Origin: Buxus sempervirens
Lineage: Eukaryota > Streptophyta > Magnoliopsida > Buxales > Buxaceae
DNA length: 64,000 nt
Direction: 5' to 3'
NCBI GenBank assembly: GCA_947561395.2
Contig: OX387187.1
Span: forward strand, 20,689,829-20,753,828
Of the stretch, positions 24,286-35,583 are shown one piece after another (the first letter of the stretch is position 1; the number at the start of each line of letters is the position of its first letter). Both the position numbers and the translations under genes were made by a program. Under the pieces are notes generated by a model. That model had not been told where the DNA came from, made no database searches, and saw only the letters and a program-made list of their open reading frames with translations.

Positions 24286-24582
24286 TTTGATATAATTCAG
24301 ATTCAATCGTCTAATTCTTGTTAATTGAGAATTAGTAATACTTTCTAAAAAAAATTGAGAATCAGTGTTATTTTACTTTTTTTTTTCAAAAATGCCCTCG
24401 AAAGATTTTGAAAACCTTTTTACTCATTTTGTTGCAAGTCAAGTTTGCAAGGCTTTTGAGGGCATTTTCGAAAGATATTCTTCATGAACAGTAAAATAAC
24501 ACTGATTTTCAATTCTTATAAAAATATCACTAATTCTTAATTAACAAGACTTTGATGACTGAATCTAAATTATTTAGAAAAC
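24286..24582. mobile_element. MITE-like inverted repeat of about 300 bp
   Basis: The left half (ATTCAGATTCAATCGTC, TTGTTAATTGAGAATTAGT, ATCAGTGTTATTTTAC) is repeated inverted in the right half (GTAAAATAACACTGAT, ACTAATTCTTAATTAACAA, CTGAATCTAAAT). The fragments ATGCCCTCGAAAG and CTTTTGAGGGCAT also pair near the centre. It would fold into one long imperfect hairpin. No coding content. Confidence 0.6.
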
Positions 24583-25950
24583 ATATCACCCACGGATCAT
24601 GGGTTCCATTTCTCTCTTTAATCACACGCATACAGGGAACCTCTAATAGTTGCCGGTTAGAAATTTTTAGAGAAATCTATACTATTATAAAACCAACTTC
24701 TCGGCTTACATTCACTTTCCATAACCATAAGATTAATTATATTGACTTACAATAGATAACTGAAAGATTTTATTAGTGACTTCCTTATGGAAAAAAAATT
24801 CCGCAACCACTTTCAGTCATTACCATCTTTTCCAAATCCTAATAGTTTCCTATGACTATCTTAGTAAGGTAGAAAGCATTGGAAAGGTACTTTCTTTTTC
24901 TTTCTTATGTTGTCCTTTTGTTTTTAGTGGAAAATGTTGAGAGCCTTTCAGTAGAAAAATGGGATTCTTCTATAAAATTATTTTCTAATGAGCCCATATT
25001 TTCCTACAAACTAAATGCATAAATTTTAATGGAAAGTTCATTTACCTTTTACTTTCCTATATAGTTTCCGTCTATCCAAACACACCCCAATTATTGAATG
25101 ATTTTGTTGAAATATTTTATATGACAATTTCATCACAATTAAAAATAATTATATAAAAAAGATAATTATTTAAAAAATGTAATTTTATAATTTTGCTTTT
25201 GATAGAATCTTATAATATAAACTAATAACTCATAGAAAAACAATTTAATATTTTTGTTTCTTTAACTTCAACACACCCATAGCGCATGCTTTCCTTTAGT
25301 CACTTTATAATGTGAACTTGATGGAAAGTGAGATACCAAAGGATTTATGATTAGTTTCTTTGGTAAACCTACAACTGGTGTATTTGTAGGCGGCAAATGT
25401 GATGAAATTTTCTGCACTTATTTCCTACATCAATTTATGTTGTGGGTGTGAGATGTTACAATGTGGAGCATTTTGAGATTTTTCAATTGTAAAAATTTCA
25501 CATGAGGCAACTTGAAAAAACACTAACTATGAGATGCTTAACATGTCAGCGTCTCATGCAAACATCATAAACCAAATGCAAGAAAAAATTACATAAAACT
25601 AAGCCTATGGCAAACCGATGCTTTGAAAAGCGGGTTATCAAGTCCTGTGATGTCTCACATCAAGCCCACATAGTTGTGGATGTGAACCGAGAAAATCCCA
25701 ATGACATCACCTGCTAGATTTACTTGAATTGCCCCATGATTTTGCCATATGTACCTTAATTGCCCTGATTCTACCGTGAGATGTTGCCATGTGGAGCATA
25801 TCATAGTCAACGTTTTTCATGTCGGCTCCATTTAAAAAATTTACAACAGTTAAAAGAACATTAATGGTGAGATACTCTACAAGGCAGCATCTTACCGCGA
25901 AAGCAGGAGCAATTTAGCTAAATATAACATAAGATTTCAATCCGAAAAAA
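24583..25950. other. Intergenic stretch, no gene seen
   Basis: AT-rich. CCGTCTATCCAAACACACCCC near 25070-25090 looks like the right end of an old MITE whose left end I could not find. Nothing else is recognisable. Confidence 0.45.
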
Positions 25951-25951
25951 T

Positions 25952-26095
25952 TTGCTTCAATCAAAGGTGGGTAAGGGTTTTTGTCTCTTTCTGTATTCCG
26001 CGTTGATCTCAAAATTTGCTTCAATCAAAGGTGGGTAAGGGTTTCTGTCTCTTTCTGTATTCCGCGTTCATCTCATAATGTATTCCGCGTTGATC
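25952..26095. repeat. Tandem duplication of about 66 bp
   Basis: TTGCTTCAATCAAAGGTGGG through TTTCTGTATTCCGCGTTGATC is present twice, followed by a further partial copy (TGTATTCCGCGTTGATCTCA). The copies are nearly identical, so the duplication is recent. Confidence 0.8.
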
Positions 26096-26904
26096 TCATA
26101 ATTGTTAAGAAAGAACTATAAAGAAAGAATATAAAAGAGCGTGTCGCCAACACGTTGTTCGCCGTTTGTTTTTAATACGTACATGAACTTTCCATACTTC
26201 TATTTTTTATTTGCTCTTCAATAAATGGCCATGTTGGCGGAAATTAATGTAAGGCACCCTTAGCATATGAATTGTATTTGATCTGCCTCTAAAGTAATAA
26301 ACAGGGCTGCCGTTCGAAAACTGGACATGGGATTTTTAAGCCCTAAGATCTGACACATTGCAGTAAAAATAATGATAGCAATAATAATGATAAAAATAAT
26401 ATGAAGAATGAATGTACAGGTCGTTTTTTTTTTAATTTATTTAACTGTACAGGTAGTTGACAAGTTGAAGAATAGGAGTTAAACAATTAAGAGCAATGCT
26501 AGTGCAACCCTACTTAATTTTCATATATTCTCTCCACACAATGCTTTTCGAACCTAATGGTCACCTTGGTAAGCGTGTCAAGACTAGTATCTTTTTTTCC
26601 CAAAATACCCTTTGATATTCCTACAATAACCAATTTTGTTGGGATATGTTTGTCTTTTGTTCTCTTACCCATTTTGCTTAAAAGGTTCTAGCCACCAAAA
26701 TAGTTATATAACTATTTAATTCTACATTTTTTTTCCAACAAATTAAATGCCCTTTTCTTGCTTTCCTTCAACATCTCACTACAATGACAATAAGTGTATT
26801 AGATAGCAATAGTTATTTTTAAATGCCCTTTACTTGTTTTTAATAGGTATTTGTCATCAATGGGGACTGATGAAATGGTGGTCAGCATTCATTGTTCATT
26901 GTGT

Positions 26905-27216
26905 TGACTTGAGATATTGTATTTTGGCCTCTTTTTACAAAGTTATACCTTTACTTACCACATTAACCTTTTAGGTGCAATGATTGTTTAACACGGTATC
27001 CAGTGAGAGATCTTGTGTTCGACTCTCGGGAATGAGTTTGCCTTGATATTTATTTGTATCAAGATATAAATACAGTAAATACCCTATGATTGTCTTCCCC
27101 ATGTATATTTTCGTGCAAAGTTGAATGTGCGAGAGAATGTTGAGATATTGTACTGGGGCCCTTTGATCATACTGTAACCTATCAGCTTAAGCTTTTAGGT
27201 GCAATGGTTGTTTAAA
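26905..27216 (+). mobile_element. TRIM (terminal-repeat retrotransposon in miniature)
   Basis: Two short direct repeats bound the element: about 26907-26993 and 27138-27215. Both begin near TTGAGATATTGTA and end GGTGCAATGRTTGTTTAA. Directly after the first repeat comes CGGTATCCAGTGAGAG, close to the TGGTATCAGAGC primer-binding site (initiator tRNA-Met) used by many plant LTR elements. The whole is about 310 bp with no coding region, as in plant TRIMs. The target duplication is not clear. Confidence 0.6.
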
Positions 27217-27428
27217 GGAATGAACAATGAACATCCTAATCCAAATGGAAATCTGACTTCCTCAAAGGCAAAACCTCTCTTCGAGCAACCTCGTCGATTG
27301 AATGATGGTAACAAGGAATAACCACTAACTCTCTACTCCCTCAAAGAACCATAAAATAGATCATCATTATATTCTATAAAATGACAAATCAGAATCAAGC
27401 ATTCACTTAATTCACTTATTCATCAAAT

Positions 27429-27600
27429 GTCCTTTTACAAGGGCTTTCTTTTTTGCTATAATTAGAGCACGTCAGAAGGTGAAAAGGTAGATTGGGAAAG
27501 TCTCCTTTTACAAGGGCTTTCTTTTTTGCTATAATTAGAGCACGTCAGAAGGTGAAAGGTAGATTGGGAAAATCTCCTTTTACAAGGGCTTTCTGTTTTG
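27429..27600. repeat. Tandem repeat, period about 73 bp, 2.3 copies
   Basis: CCTTTTACAAGGGCTTTCTT starts three times (27430, 27504, 27576) and the first two copies continue through GCACGTCAGAAGGTGAAA. Open frames here merely reflect the repeat. Confidence 0.85.
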
Positions 27601-29222
27601 CTAAAGCCTGTGGAGTTCTAGAAAGACTGAGTATGGCATTAACGTCTAATGCATCATATGTAAAACTAGAGACTGATTCAAGCCTTATGTGCAACCTTAT
27701 GACATCCCACACAGAAGAAATCCCTTAAGATTATAAAGGACACCATTAAAGAAGCCAAGACACTCTGCAACCTTTTTGATCAATTCAAAAGTACGAAATG
27801 TATAGGGAGAAGCTAAAAGTGTACGTTTTAGATTCGATAATGAGTAATAGAATTATGTTTTTCGAAAAAAAAAAAAAACACTATATGCATCACTAAATTC
27901 ATCGTTCAAATCTTCATATCTGTATATTAGGGGACTGTACACACTATGCGCGTGGGAGGGTATTTGGGATGATTTTTAAATTTGAATTTAAAGATAAATC
28001 TCATATTAAGCAACTAATTTTAGATAATGAAATTTGATGTGTCACATTGAGGACACATCAAAATCGGGAATAGTACGTAAATGAGGAGGTAAGTTGGGGG
28101 TATTTTGAGCACAAATTATTAGGCCGGAATCTTGGCAATTCTCTTTATATATTAGTATAGATAGATAATGACATAACCACACATTGATCACACTTACCTC
28201 CTTGTGGAATAAGTTATATATGATATAGCGGCAACTCAAACAACACAACACAATATTTTTCTATTGAATCCTTCTTTATTTTTTTGGTAACGTCTTCCAA
28301 GTTTTAACTTCTCACAGTTTTTGCATACATGTACTTGTTTGTCTTTTCCATAACAGTCTAGCATATTTTTTTTGTACATATATATAGGTTCCCGTTTTGA
28401 AAACATTGCCACCTCGCTCCACGTGACAGTTACTAGAGAAGCAGATATTTGTGCGAGGCCGGACTTTTTCTAAATATTGGTGATAAATCCCTATCACTGA
28501 CTTGGGATGCACATGCCAAGCAGTGGTTGACAAATTTCATTCTCAATATTATATTGTCAAGTAACTTTCATGTTGGGAGATACACAAATTTAATTCCTTA
28601 TGACTTTAATATATTCTTTTAACTTCTTTTCGTTCTAAATTTTACTAATATGTTGAAATGGTCAAGCAAGGCATAAACGATAAAGTAGTTTACTTTGAGC
28701 CTATCAAATTTTGATTGAAATGTCTTTAAGAAGTGGCCCTTTTTCTTATTTCTCGTTTCTCACCATATGTACTAGCAAGGTGCACGTGTAATACTGCACT
28801 TGTGTAAGAAGGGAAGGGAGGAGGGAGAATGTGTGAGGAAACAGTTACAAGTTTTGAAAAAAACTGAGGTAGTTTGACCATTTTACCCTTTATTAATCGA
28901 TCTTCTCAATAGTTTGTAAGGGTTGTTTTGGAAAGTTGTGCATTTTGTTTTGGCACGCTTCCCAAGGGGCACCTCCCATTATATAGAGTATATATATATA
29001 TAGGTAGGGATGTCAATAGTGCCAAAACGATACGGCCCATGCACAACCAAGTCGTGCTGGCCGTGCACAAAACCTAAAGGGCCAGCCACGTGCTGTGCCA
29101 TGCCAGCCCACCTGGCATGTTTATCTATACTTTCTATATCTATACTATATTTAATGGGAATAGGCCCCTTGGAAAGCATGCCAAACAAAATGCGCAGCTT
29201 TCCAAATCAGCCCCTATATACT
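27601..29222. other. Intergenic stretch, no gene seen
   Basis: No coding or repeat signature over most of it. About 29005-29110 is GC-richer (GGGATGTCAATAGTGCC, then GTGCTGGCCGTGCAC) and may be the left part of an old repeat cut by element C. ATACT at 29218-29222 is the expected left target site of element C. Confidence 0.4.
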
Positions 29223-29334
29223 TGTAGACACCCCAACTTACACTGTATAAAATTATGAATAATTGGCCAAAATCATAAAAAACAATTTTTTCTTTTGTGG
29301 CCAAAATCATAATTCGGATAAAAGCTCTTTTCTC

Positions 29335-29438
29335 TGTATCCGAAAATAGTTTTCGGATACAAACAATTTTCAATGTATTCGAAATAGTATTGCGGATACA
29401 AAGATTATTGTTTGTATCCCACCTGTGTTGTCGGATAC
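29335..29438. repeat. 39-bp palindrome array in the U3 of element C's LTR
   Basis: Three 27-nt palindromic units start at 29335, 29373 and 29412. The first has perfect 12-bp arms, TGTATCCGAAAA/TTTTCGGATACA, around a 3-nt loop. The others are more decayed. They lie about 200-300 bp upstream of the TATA box. Confidence 0.8.
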
Positions 29439-30038
29439 AAATGTTTTGGTCAAAATTAGAATATCCCGTGAGTTGTCACTTATTTACTGCTATACCTCTG
29501 TCTGAGAAGTGGGAATTCCCGTTTTTAGCTCTGAAATTAGCCAAATGCCTCTAAACCATGCCTTAGGTTTAGGTTGGAAGGTTCTAGACACATTTTTGTG
29601 TTTACCCTTGTGACCACCCACGCCCTTGAGTTTTCATATAAATAGAGGGTCTCACCTCAAGTAAATGGCTGAGAATTGAAGCTAGAAGAGCTCCAAGTGA
29701 AGAAGAGAACCCCTGCCTCTCTGCTTTCTCAAATCCAGGTAAGCTTCTCTCCCCTTTTATTTTTTGTCTTAAATTCTAGGATTATTCAGTTTTTCTACGT
29801 TTTCTGTAGAATAAGGCCTGTGTATGGTTGTAACCCCAAACCTAAATCCAAGTACCTCAAGCATCTTCTCTAGCTGTAAAACGTGAAGAGAGATTTAGGG
29901 GAAAGGAGGACAGGAATGGATCCGTAGGGTAGACCTGTAGACACCCCAAATTGCACTACAGAATGAGAAAATAGTAAAAACATGTAATTAAAGCTTAAAA
30001 CAGGTAAAAAATGCATAAAAACTGACAAGGCATGCTTT

Positions 30039-30140
30039 GCCCGTATTTTATTCACGGGCCGGTCGCGCCCGAAATGTCTCTACGGTCAGGCGCGCCCGTA
30101 TTGATAATACGGGCACCACTGGACCGTAAATCATTTACGG
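30039..30140. repeat. Palindrome array of the second type (GCCCGTATT) in LTR D
   Basis: Four palindromes are centred near 30049, 30079, 30104 and 30132. The clearest are arms GCCCGTATT/AATACGGGC with a 3-nt loop (30094-30114) and CCGTAAAT/ATTTACGG with a 1-nt loop (30124-30140). The array occupies the same place relative to TATA as the TGTATCCGG arrays, with a different sequence. The inverted copy in LTR E is at about 39980-40105. Confidence 0.75.
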
Positions 30141-30499
30141 GCACATTAGACTCGTGCGAGTTCTGTTATTCTCTCGATTTCTGAGCTTTATCTTTAGTCC
30201 AATATCCCTTTTAATGAGCGAATTACATATTTTATTCGTGTGAAATATCTTGGTGGATAAAGGATGGGCATGATCTTGTGTTTAACTCAAACTGAAACTC
30301 TATCTTGCCAAACCTTGGACCAACCATACCCCTGTGTTTGCCTATAAATAGAGGGCCTTTCCTCAAGCAAAAGGCCACGAAAATTTGAAGTCTAAGAAGC
30401 TCCAAGAGAAGAGAGGAATCCCTGCTTGCTCAATCCAGGTAAGTCCCTTTTCCCTTTTATTTTCTGTCTTCAATTCTAGAGATAATAGGATCTTCTCTA

Positions 30500-30800
30500 T
30501 TGCTGTAGAATAAGGCCATCTTTTATTCTGTATTCTTAAACTTGCCTCTAAGTACCTCAAGAGTCTCTCTAGCCGTAAAACGTGAAGAGAGAGCTAGGGG
30601 AAAAGAGAACAGGTGGATCCCTAGAATAGAACCCCATATCTGTTTTTCTCCTTTTTTTTTAGAATAAAGCCTCTGATTGTGTTTGTATAACCAAACCTAT
30701 CTCCAAGTACCTCAAGAATCCTCTCTAGCCGTAAAATGTGAACAAGAGAGCTAGGGGAAAAGAGAACAGATGGATTCGTAGGATAGACCCCCATGTGCTC
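30500..30800 (+). repeat. Tandem units in the R/U5 part of LTR D
   Basis: Two copies of a unit running GTAGAATAA(A/G)GCC, then AAGTACCTCAAGA, then TAGCCGTAAAA(C/T)GTGAA, then GCTAGGGGAAAAGAGAACAG. One copy is present in C (about 29805-29925), two in E (about 39340-39625, inverted) and two more diverged ones in F (about 37605-37850). The core TAGCCGTAAAACGTGAAG is the best-kept part. Confidence 0.75.
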
Positions 30801-32861
30801 TAATCTGTGAGATGTGACTGCTTTGAATATCCTGATCATGTTTTAATTGTTTTTATGATGAATCTATGAATCTATGATGATCATGATGTTTATAGCATGA
30901 GATCCCCACTTTTTGATAAAATTTGGATTTTCTACATATTTGCACCTACAGCACTGTTTTCGTAATTTTTGTGATTTTAGGCTATGATCTTGGATTTATT
31001 ATGATCAATATGGTAGATCTGGATCCAGAAGCCTGAAAGTAAATTCTAGGGTTTCATGAAGTTGTTTTTGAGTCATTTTTCATTATTGAGAGAAGACCCT
31101 ACGGTCTAAGTTCTCCCCTTTTGATGTTCTTCATCAACGTGGGTATTTTTGGTTTTGATTTTTTGATTTAACGTGAAATTTGGGCTATATCTATGTCCTG
31201 GACCATTCAAGTTCAATTTTGAAATATTTTATAAAAATCATATTTTTCTAGATTTCTAGAATTTGACTTGAAGCCAGATTTTTGGATTTTTCACTTTAAA
31301 TTGATTTTATTTGGTTTTATCTCAATTTTATTTTGATCATGAAACCCTAGGAATGGTATGATCATATTTGAAAGTTCTGGATCAATCAGACTAGTCATAT
31401 GAAAAAACCATACAATTTTGTCTTTTTTGTGATTTTTCATGAATTTTATAGCAAGCCTTTTTTTCTTTGTTTAACATGAATAAATACCTGGCAACCACCT
31501 TGTGTGGATGAATAGGGGTGCCTAACACCTTCCCCTGTTCATAACCTAATCCCCCTACCCATCTCTGGTTGTTTTTTTTTAGGAGGGTTATTTTTACCCT
31601 AAAATTGCCTTTTGTGCTTATTTAATATTTTGGTGTCCATTCACACCTAAATTGAATGGTGGCGACTCTTTGTTTAATTTAATCCCGCGTGATGATAGAG
31701 GAAGTCATTGGATTTTTGATTTTTTCCTATGTCTCACAAGACCCCCATGTGTTGTAATCTTAGATGTGTAGTTTTAATACTTTGTTTATGTCATGTGATG
31801 GTTTATTGCTGAAATATGGAGGAATATCATGGATCTATGTTGTTCATAGCATTAGATCTCCTTTTCCTCCTAGAATGTTGGTTTTTTACACAACTACACC
31901 CATCAAATTGTTTTCTTCCTTTTGATTATTATTAGGCTAGGATTTTGGATCAACTATGATCAATATGGTAGATATGAAATCAGAAGTCTTAAAGTAACTT
32001 CTAGGGTTTCATGAGGTGATTTTTGAGTTGTTTTCAATTTTTGAGAGAAGATCCTATGGTCTAAACTCTCACTTTTTGATGTTTTTCATCAACATGGGTC
32101 TATCTAGTTTAGATCTCTCAACTAATGAGAAATCTGAACCAGATCTGTACCCTAGATTGTTCAGATTTATTTTTCAATATCATGAGGTGATTTTTGAGTT
32201 GTTTCAATTTTTGAGAGAAGATCCTATGGTCTAAACTCTCCTTTTTTGATGTTTTTCATCAACATGGGTGTATCTAGTTTAGATTTCTCAACTAATGAGA
32301 GATCTGGACCAGATCTGTACCCTAGATTGTTCAGGTTTAACTCTTCAATATTTGGTCAAAGGATTTTTAACTTTTATTATGTAGTTCCAAGATTTCAAGG
32401 ATTTAACTTAAAGCTAGTTTTTCAAGTTTTTTTACTTTAGGTTTGTTTTCTTTATCTTGATTTTACCCAATCATGAAACCCTAGAAATGTTGTATTCATA
32501 TGAAGGATCCAAAATTAATTGGATCATTCATATGAAAAAAGCATACATTTTTTTTCTTTTTTATATATTTGATTTGATTTTCGTTAGCAAGCCTTTTTCA
32601 AAGCACGAACAACACTTGGCAACCACCTTGTGTGGATGAATAGGGGTGTCTAACACCTTTTCCTATTCATAACCTAATCTCCTTACCCATCTCTGGTTTT
32701 TTATTTTAAAGTAAAGTTATTTTTACTCTAGTTTTGCCTTTTGTATTTATTTGATTATTTTGGTGTCCATTCACACCAATTGAATGGTGGCGACTCCTCC
32801 TTTTTATTGAGCCCGTGTGATGATTAGGAAGTCATTGAATTGATTTTCCATGTCTCACAAC

Positions 32862-32880
32862 TGGCAACTCCACTGGGGAC
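32862..32880 (+). promoter_or_regulatory. Primer-binding site of element C
   Basis: TGGCAACTCCACTGGGGAC begins 2 bp after the LTR end (CTCACA). The same site type, TGGTGACTCCACTGGGGAT, follows the LTR of element B. Sites of this TGGCGACTCC form are typical of Tat/Ogre elements, which are reported to use a tRNA-Arg-type primer. I did not verify the tRNA. Confidence 0.8.
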
Positions 32881-34268
32881 TTGTAGATTTAAGCCATGAT
32901 TTAAGTTTTTGTTTGTGCTTTTTCTTATTTTTGAGTGCTTGCTGTTTTGTGTGATTGTATTGGGCATGTTGGATGTATTTTAAATTTGATTTATATGATG
33001 AAGAATTCATGAGGATATAGCATGAATATGTGCATATGTTTGGTGATGTTTAGTACCATGTTTATTAACTTTGCCTTGTCAAATCATGCTTAATTGCCTT
33101 GCTTGCATGATAACATGTTTAATTCAGATTTCTAATGCCATGTTTTGATCATGAATATGATGAGTACCAGATCTGGATATTTGATTTATGTTTTGAAAAT
33201 TTCAGCATGTTCAAGTATGGTTGATTACCTCTTTGTATAATATGATAACATGTCCAAATGCTTGTTTGATGTTTTGTATGGATGTATGGTTAACATGAAT
33301 ATGTCTAGGTTATTTTATTGCCTTGTCTACTTGTGAATATTTCCAATATGATTTCATATATGCCTTGGTTCGTGAATGTGAAAATGCTTAGCTGCGAAAA
33401 AGAGTGGCAAGGGTGGGACGTTGTTTGGATGTTTCCTACTATTTACAAATGCACTTGAGCACACTTTGAACTTTTTATATAGCCTACCCATAACCTATAG
33501 GAAGTTGAACCCGAATGTGTGTAGTTTGGCGCAACGAGGTCATTATTTCAGAAAGCGAAAGTGAAAACATTCACCTTAGAACTTTGAGCCAATGATGTGA
33601 TGACAATGTGGATCTTTGATTTTGGTCATCACTAGGCTTGAGATCTAAGTTGCCATTGAGCCAAAACCTGAAACCCCTATGCTTGAAGGTGGAGAAACAC
33701 GTTTTCAGCTAAAGTACACAATTACGATGGGAAAATGGGTTTGTAATTGAGGGAATGCCGTTTGCATGGTTCACAAGCCAAGGTATGACATGGATACCAT
33801 ATTGAAGGTAAACACAAGGTAACAAGGTAATATCATTGTTTTTTTTGTTTTTTTTTTTTTGAATTACCTTCATTTCATGTCATGTAAGTGTCATAGTGTC
33901 CATATGTTTGGGATTGAATTTTTCCCAATGAAGTCTGTATCCTAAGATTGGTGTAGCCTATAGTAAGAGTTTTTAACTCTTCTCAGAAGTCATCCTACCC
34001 AAAATCCATATAGGAGGCAACCAAAATTACAAAATCCATGAATATGGTGTCTAATTTTGGAGGGAACATGTACCCTCATGAGCATTCATGCTTTTGCAAA
34101 TATAGTGTCAAAATCCAATTTGGGATTGTATTTAGAAGCCAAACCAAGGTGAACATTAGGGGGGAATAAAGATAGCATAATATGTAAAAATCTGGGGAAC
34201 AACTGAATAAAAAAAAAGGCTATTTTGGCATTAACCAAAAACTCAGGTTGGTAAAACTGTGCTACTTT

Positions 34269-34373
34269 CATATCCGACATTTATTTTCAGCAAAAGGATT
34301 TTATATGTGTATCTGAACATTTATTTTGGATACAGTAAGATATGCCTTTGGCCGACCTAATATGTCGGATACA
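34269..34373. repeat. Decayed 39-bp palindrome array inside C's leader
   Basis: Units start at 34269, 34308 and 34347, again exactly 39 bp apart. The middle one still reads TGTATC...GGATACA over 27 nt and the last ends TCGGATACA. It is not upstream of a recognisable TATA box here, so it may be the relic of another LTR. Confidence 0.6.
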
Positions 34374-35089
34374 ACCAAGAAACTTACAAATTGCTTTCTA
34401 TCTCAATTTTTTTTAATATAAAATGCCTAAAACACCGTAAATAACCTATGAGTGCCTCAATGGCAGTATGGAAAGATAATTTAAGTGTTCAAATGATCTA
34501 ACAAATGATTCAACCTAATATTTGAACACAAATCCATCATTTCCTTCAAGCTTAAAGAAGATACATCAAAAGGGAATCAATGTGTCATATTTCTTGATAC
34601 CAATTCATCTCAAACATGTTTCAATCAAACTTTTGAACTTGAAAACAGAGGGAAACTTCCAAATGTGCTTAAGCTTCTAACTTTGGGGTATTTGCAAAAT
34701 GTGGGGTAATAAGTCAATGTATGACTATATTTTTCATAACTTGTCCTTATGATAAGTTAGAAATTAGTATTACAATTGACTTATTTTCAAAACTAATTCT
34801 TCAAATAAACCCTCAAGTGTAAATCATTAAAATTCAAACTTTCAAAGAGGCTCTTTAAGTCATACCCCAAAGGAATAAATAAAATGGTCAAATGAATGCA
34901 TAGGTTGCTTGGGAACCTGGGAATCCCCAAATTTCTAAAAATCTCTTTGTGGGTCACTTGGAAACCATTTAATTTCAAGCAAATAAAAATTCAAAAAAAA
35001 AAAAAAGAATCTTAAAAGAAGAAAAGAAAATGATTTAAAATCAATGTTCTTTGAAGCAAATTGAGTTTCTTTTTAACTCAAAAGCTTTA

Positions 35090-35583
35090 AAGAAAATTTA
35101 AAAATAGCATGGGTCATCTGAAAGCCTTTGAATTTCAGATTTTCTTTTTAACCTCATAGGCATCTGGAAGCCTTGGAATTTCAGAAATTCAATTCATAGG
35201 ACAACTGAAGGCCTTTAAAAACTTCAGATTTCATAGGCTGCCAATAGCCTTTGAATTTCAATTTTTCATAAGCCTTAGGGAAGCTTGAGTAATTCCCTAA
35301 CCTCATAGGCCTTCTAAAGCCTTAATTTAGAAACTCATAGGACTACTGGAAGCCTAAAATTCCAAAAATTTTCAAAAACTTCATAGGCATAAGGAAGCCT
35401 GTGTAATTCCTTGACTCATAGGACTTCTGAAAGCCTGAAATTTCAGATTTTTTTATCTTCATAAGCCCTTGGAAGCTTTGAGTAATTCCAAGACACTCCT
35501 TGATTTGTCTAAAAATTTTCATTTTAGGTATCTCATATTTTGTGGGACATGTTGGAAGCCCTAGAATATTCCAACAACTCTCT
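35090..35583 (+). repeat. Minisatellite in C's leader
   Basis: Units of about 45-60 bp are built from CATAGG...CTGGAAGCCT...GAATTTCAG, in ten or so diverged copies. The array continues on the far side of LTR E (40206-40350, with CATAAGCCCTTGGAAGC and GGGACATGTTGGAAGCCC), showing that E landed within it. Confidence 0.75.

Larger units (their letters stand above)
29936..31738 (+). mobile_element. Solo LTR D (same family as C), inserted in C's 5' LTR
   Basis: It starts TGTAGACACCCC and ends TATGTCTCACA, flanked by AGACC on both sides (29931-29935, 31739-31743). Length is 1803 bp. Parts: palindrome array 30039-30140, TATAAATA at 30343-30350, a CAG|GTAAGT site at 30436-30442, tandem units at 30500-30800, and near the 3' end the CCTAACACCTTCCCC block and GGTGGCGACTC. 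No internal region is present, so it is the product of LTR-LTR recombination. Confidence 0.9.
29223..32859 (+). mobile_element. 5' LTR of element C (Tat/Ogre-type gypsy), split by solo LTR D
   Basis: The LTR starts TGTAGACACCCC at 29223 and ends CATGTCTCACA at 32859. Without D and one target copy it is about 1.83 kb, matching solo LTRs D (1.80 kb) and E (1.82 kb). A TATAAATA lies at 29637-29644, and a palindrome array lies upstream of it. Near the 3' end is the block CTAACACCTTTTCCTATTC, whose D and F counterparts read CCTAACACCTTCCCC, a feature I associate with Tat-group LTRs. A primer-binding site follows directly. The rest of C is at 32860-45020 and, past element B, beyond the window. C is an old, broken copy. 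Confidence 0.85.
32881..35583 (+). mobile_element. Untranslated leader of element C
   Basis: About 2.7 kb of non-coding, T- and A-rich sequence between the primer-binding site and the insertion point of LTR E. It holds a decayed 39-bp palindrome array at 34269-34373 and a minisatellite at about 35090-35583. Long leaders are usual in Tat/Ogre elements. Confidence 0.7.

Noticed and set aside
26994-27045. tRNA gene or SINE promoter (GTGTTCGACTCTCGGG)
   Set aside because: It matches a B box, but no cloverleaf can be drawn, and the position right after a short LTR fits a primer-binding region of a TRIM better.
27492-27728. 78-codon open frame with an internal repeat (GKSPFTRAF)
   Set aside because: The repeat is the 73-bp tandem DNA duplication read in frame; no relation to a protein family is visible.
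28979-29258. Overlapping open frames on both strands near 29.0-29.2 kb
   Set aside because: They fall in a GC-richer repeat-like stretch and run into the start of element C's LTR.
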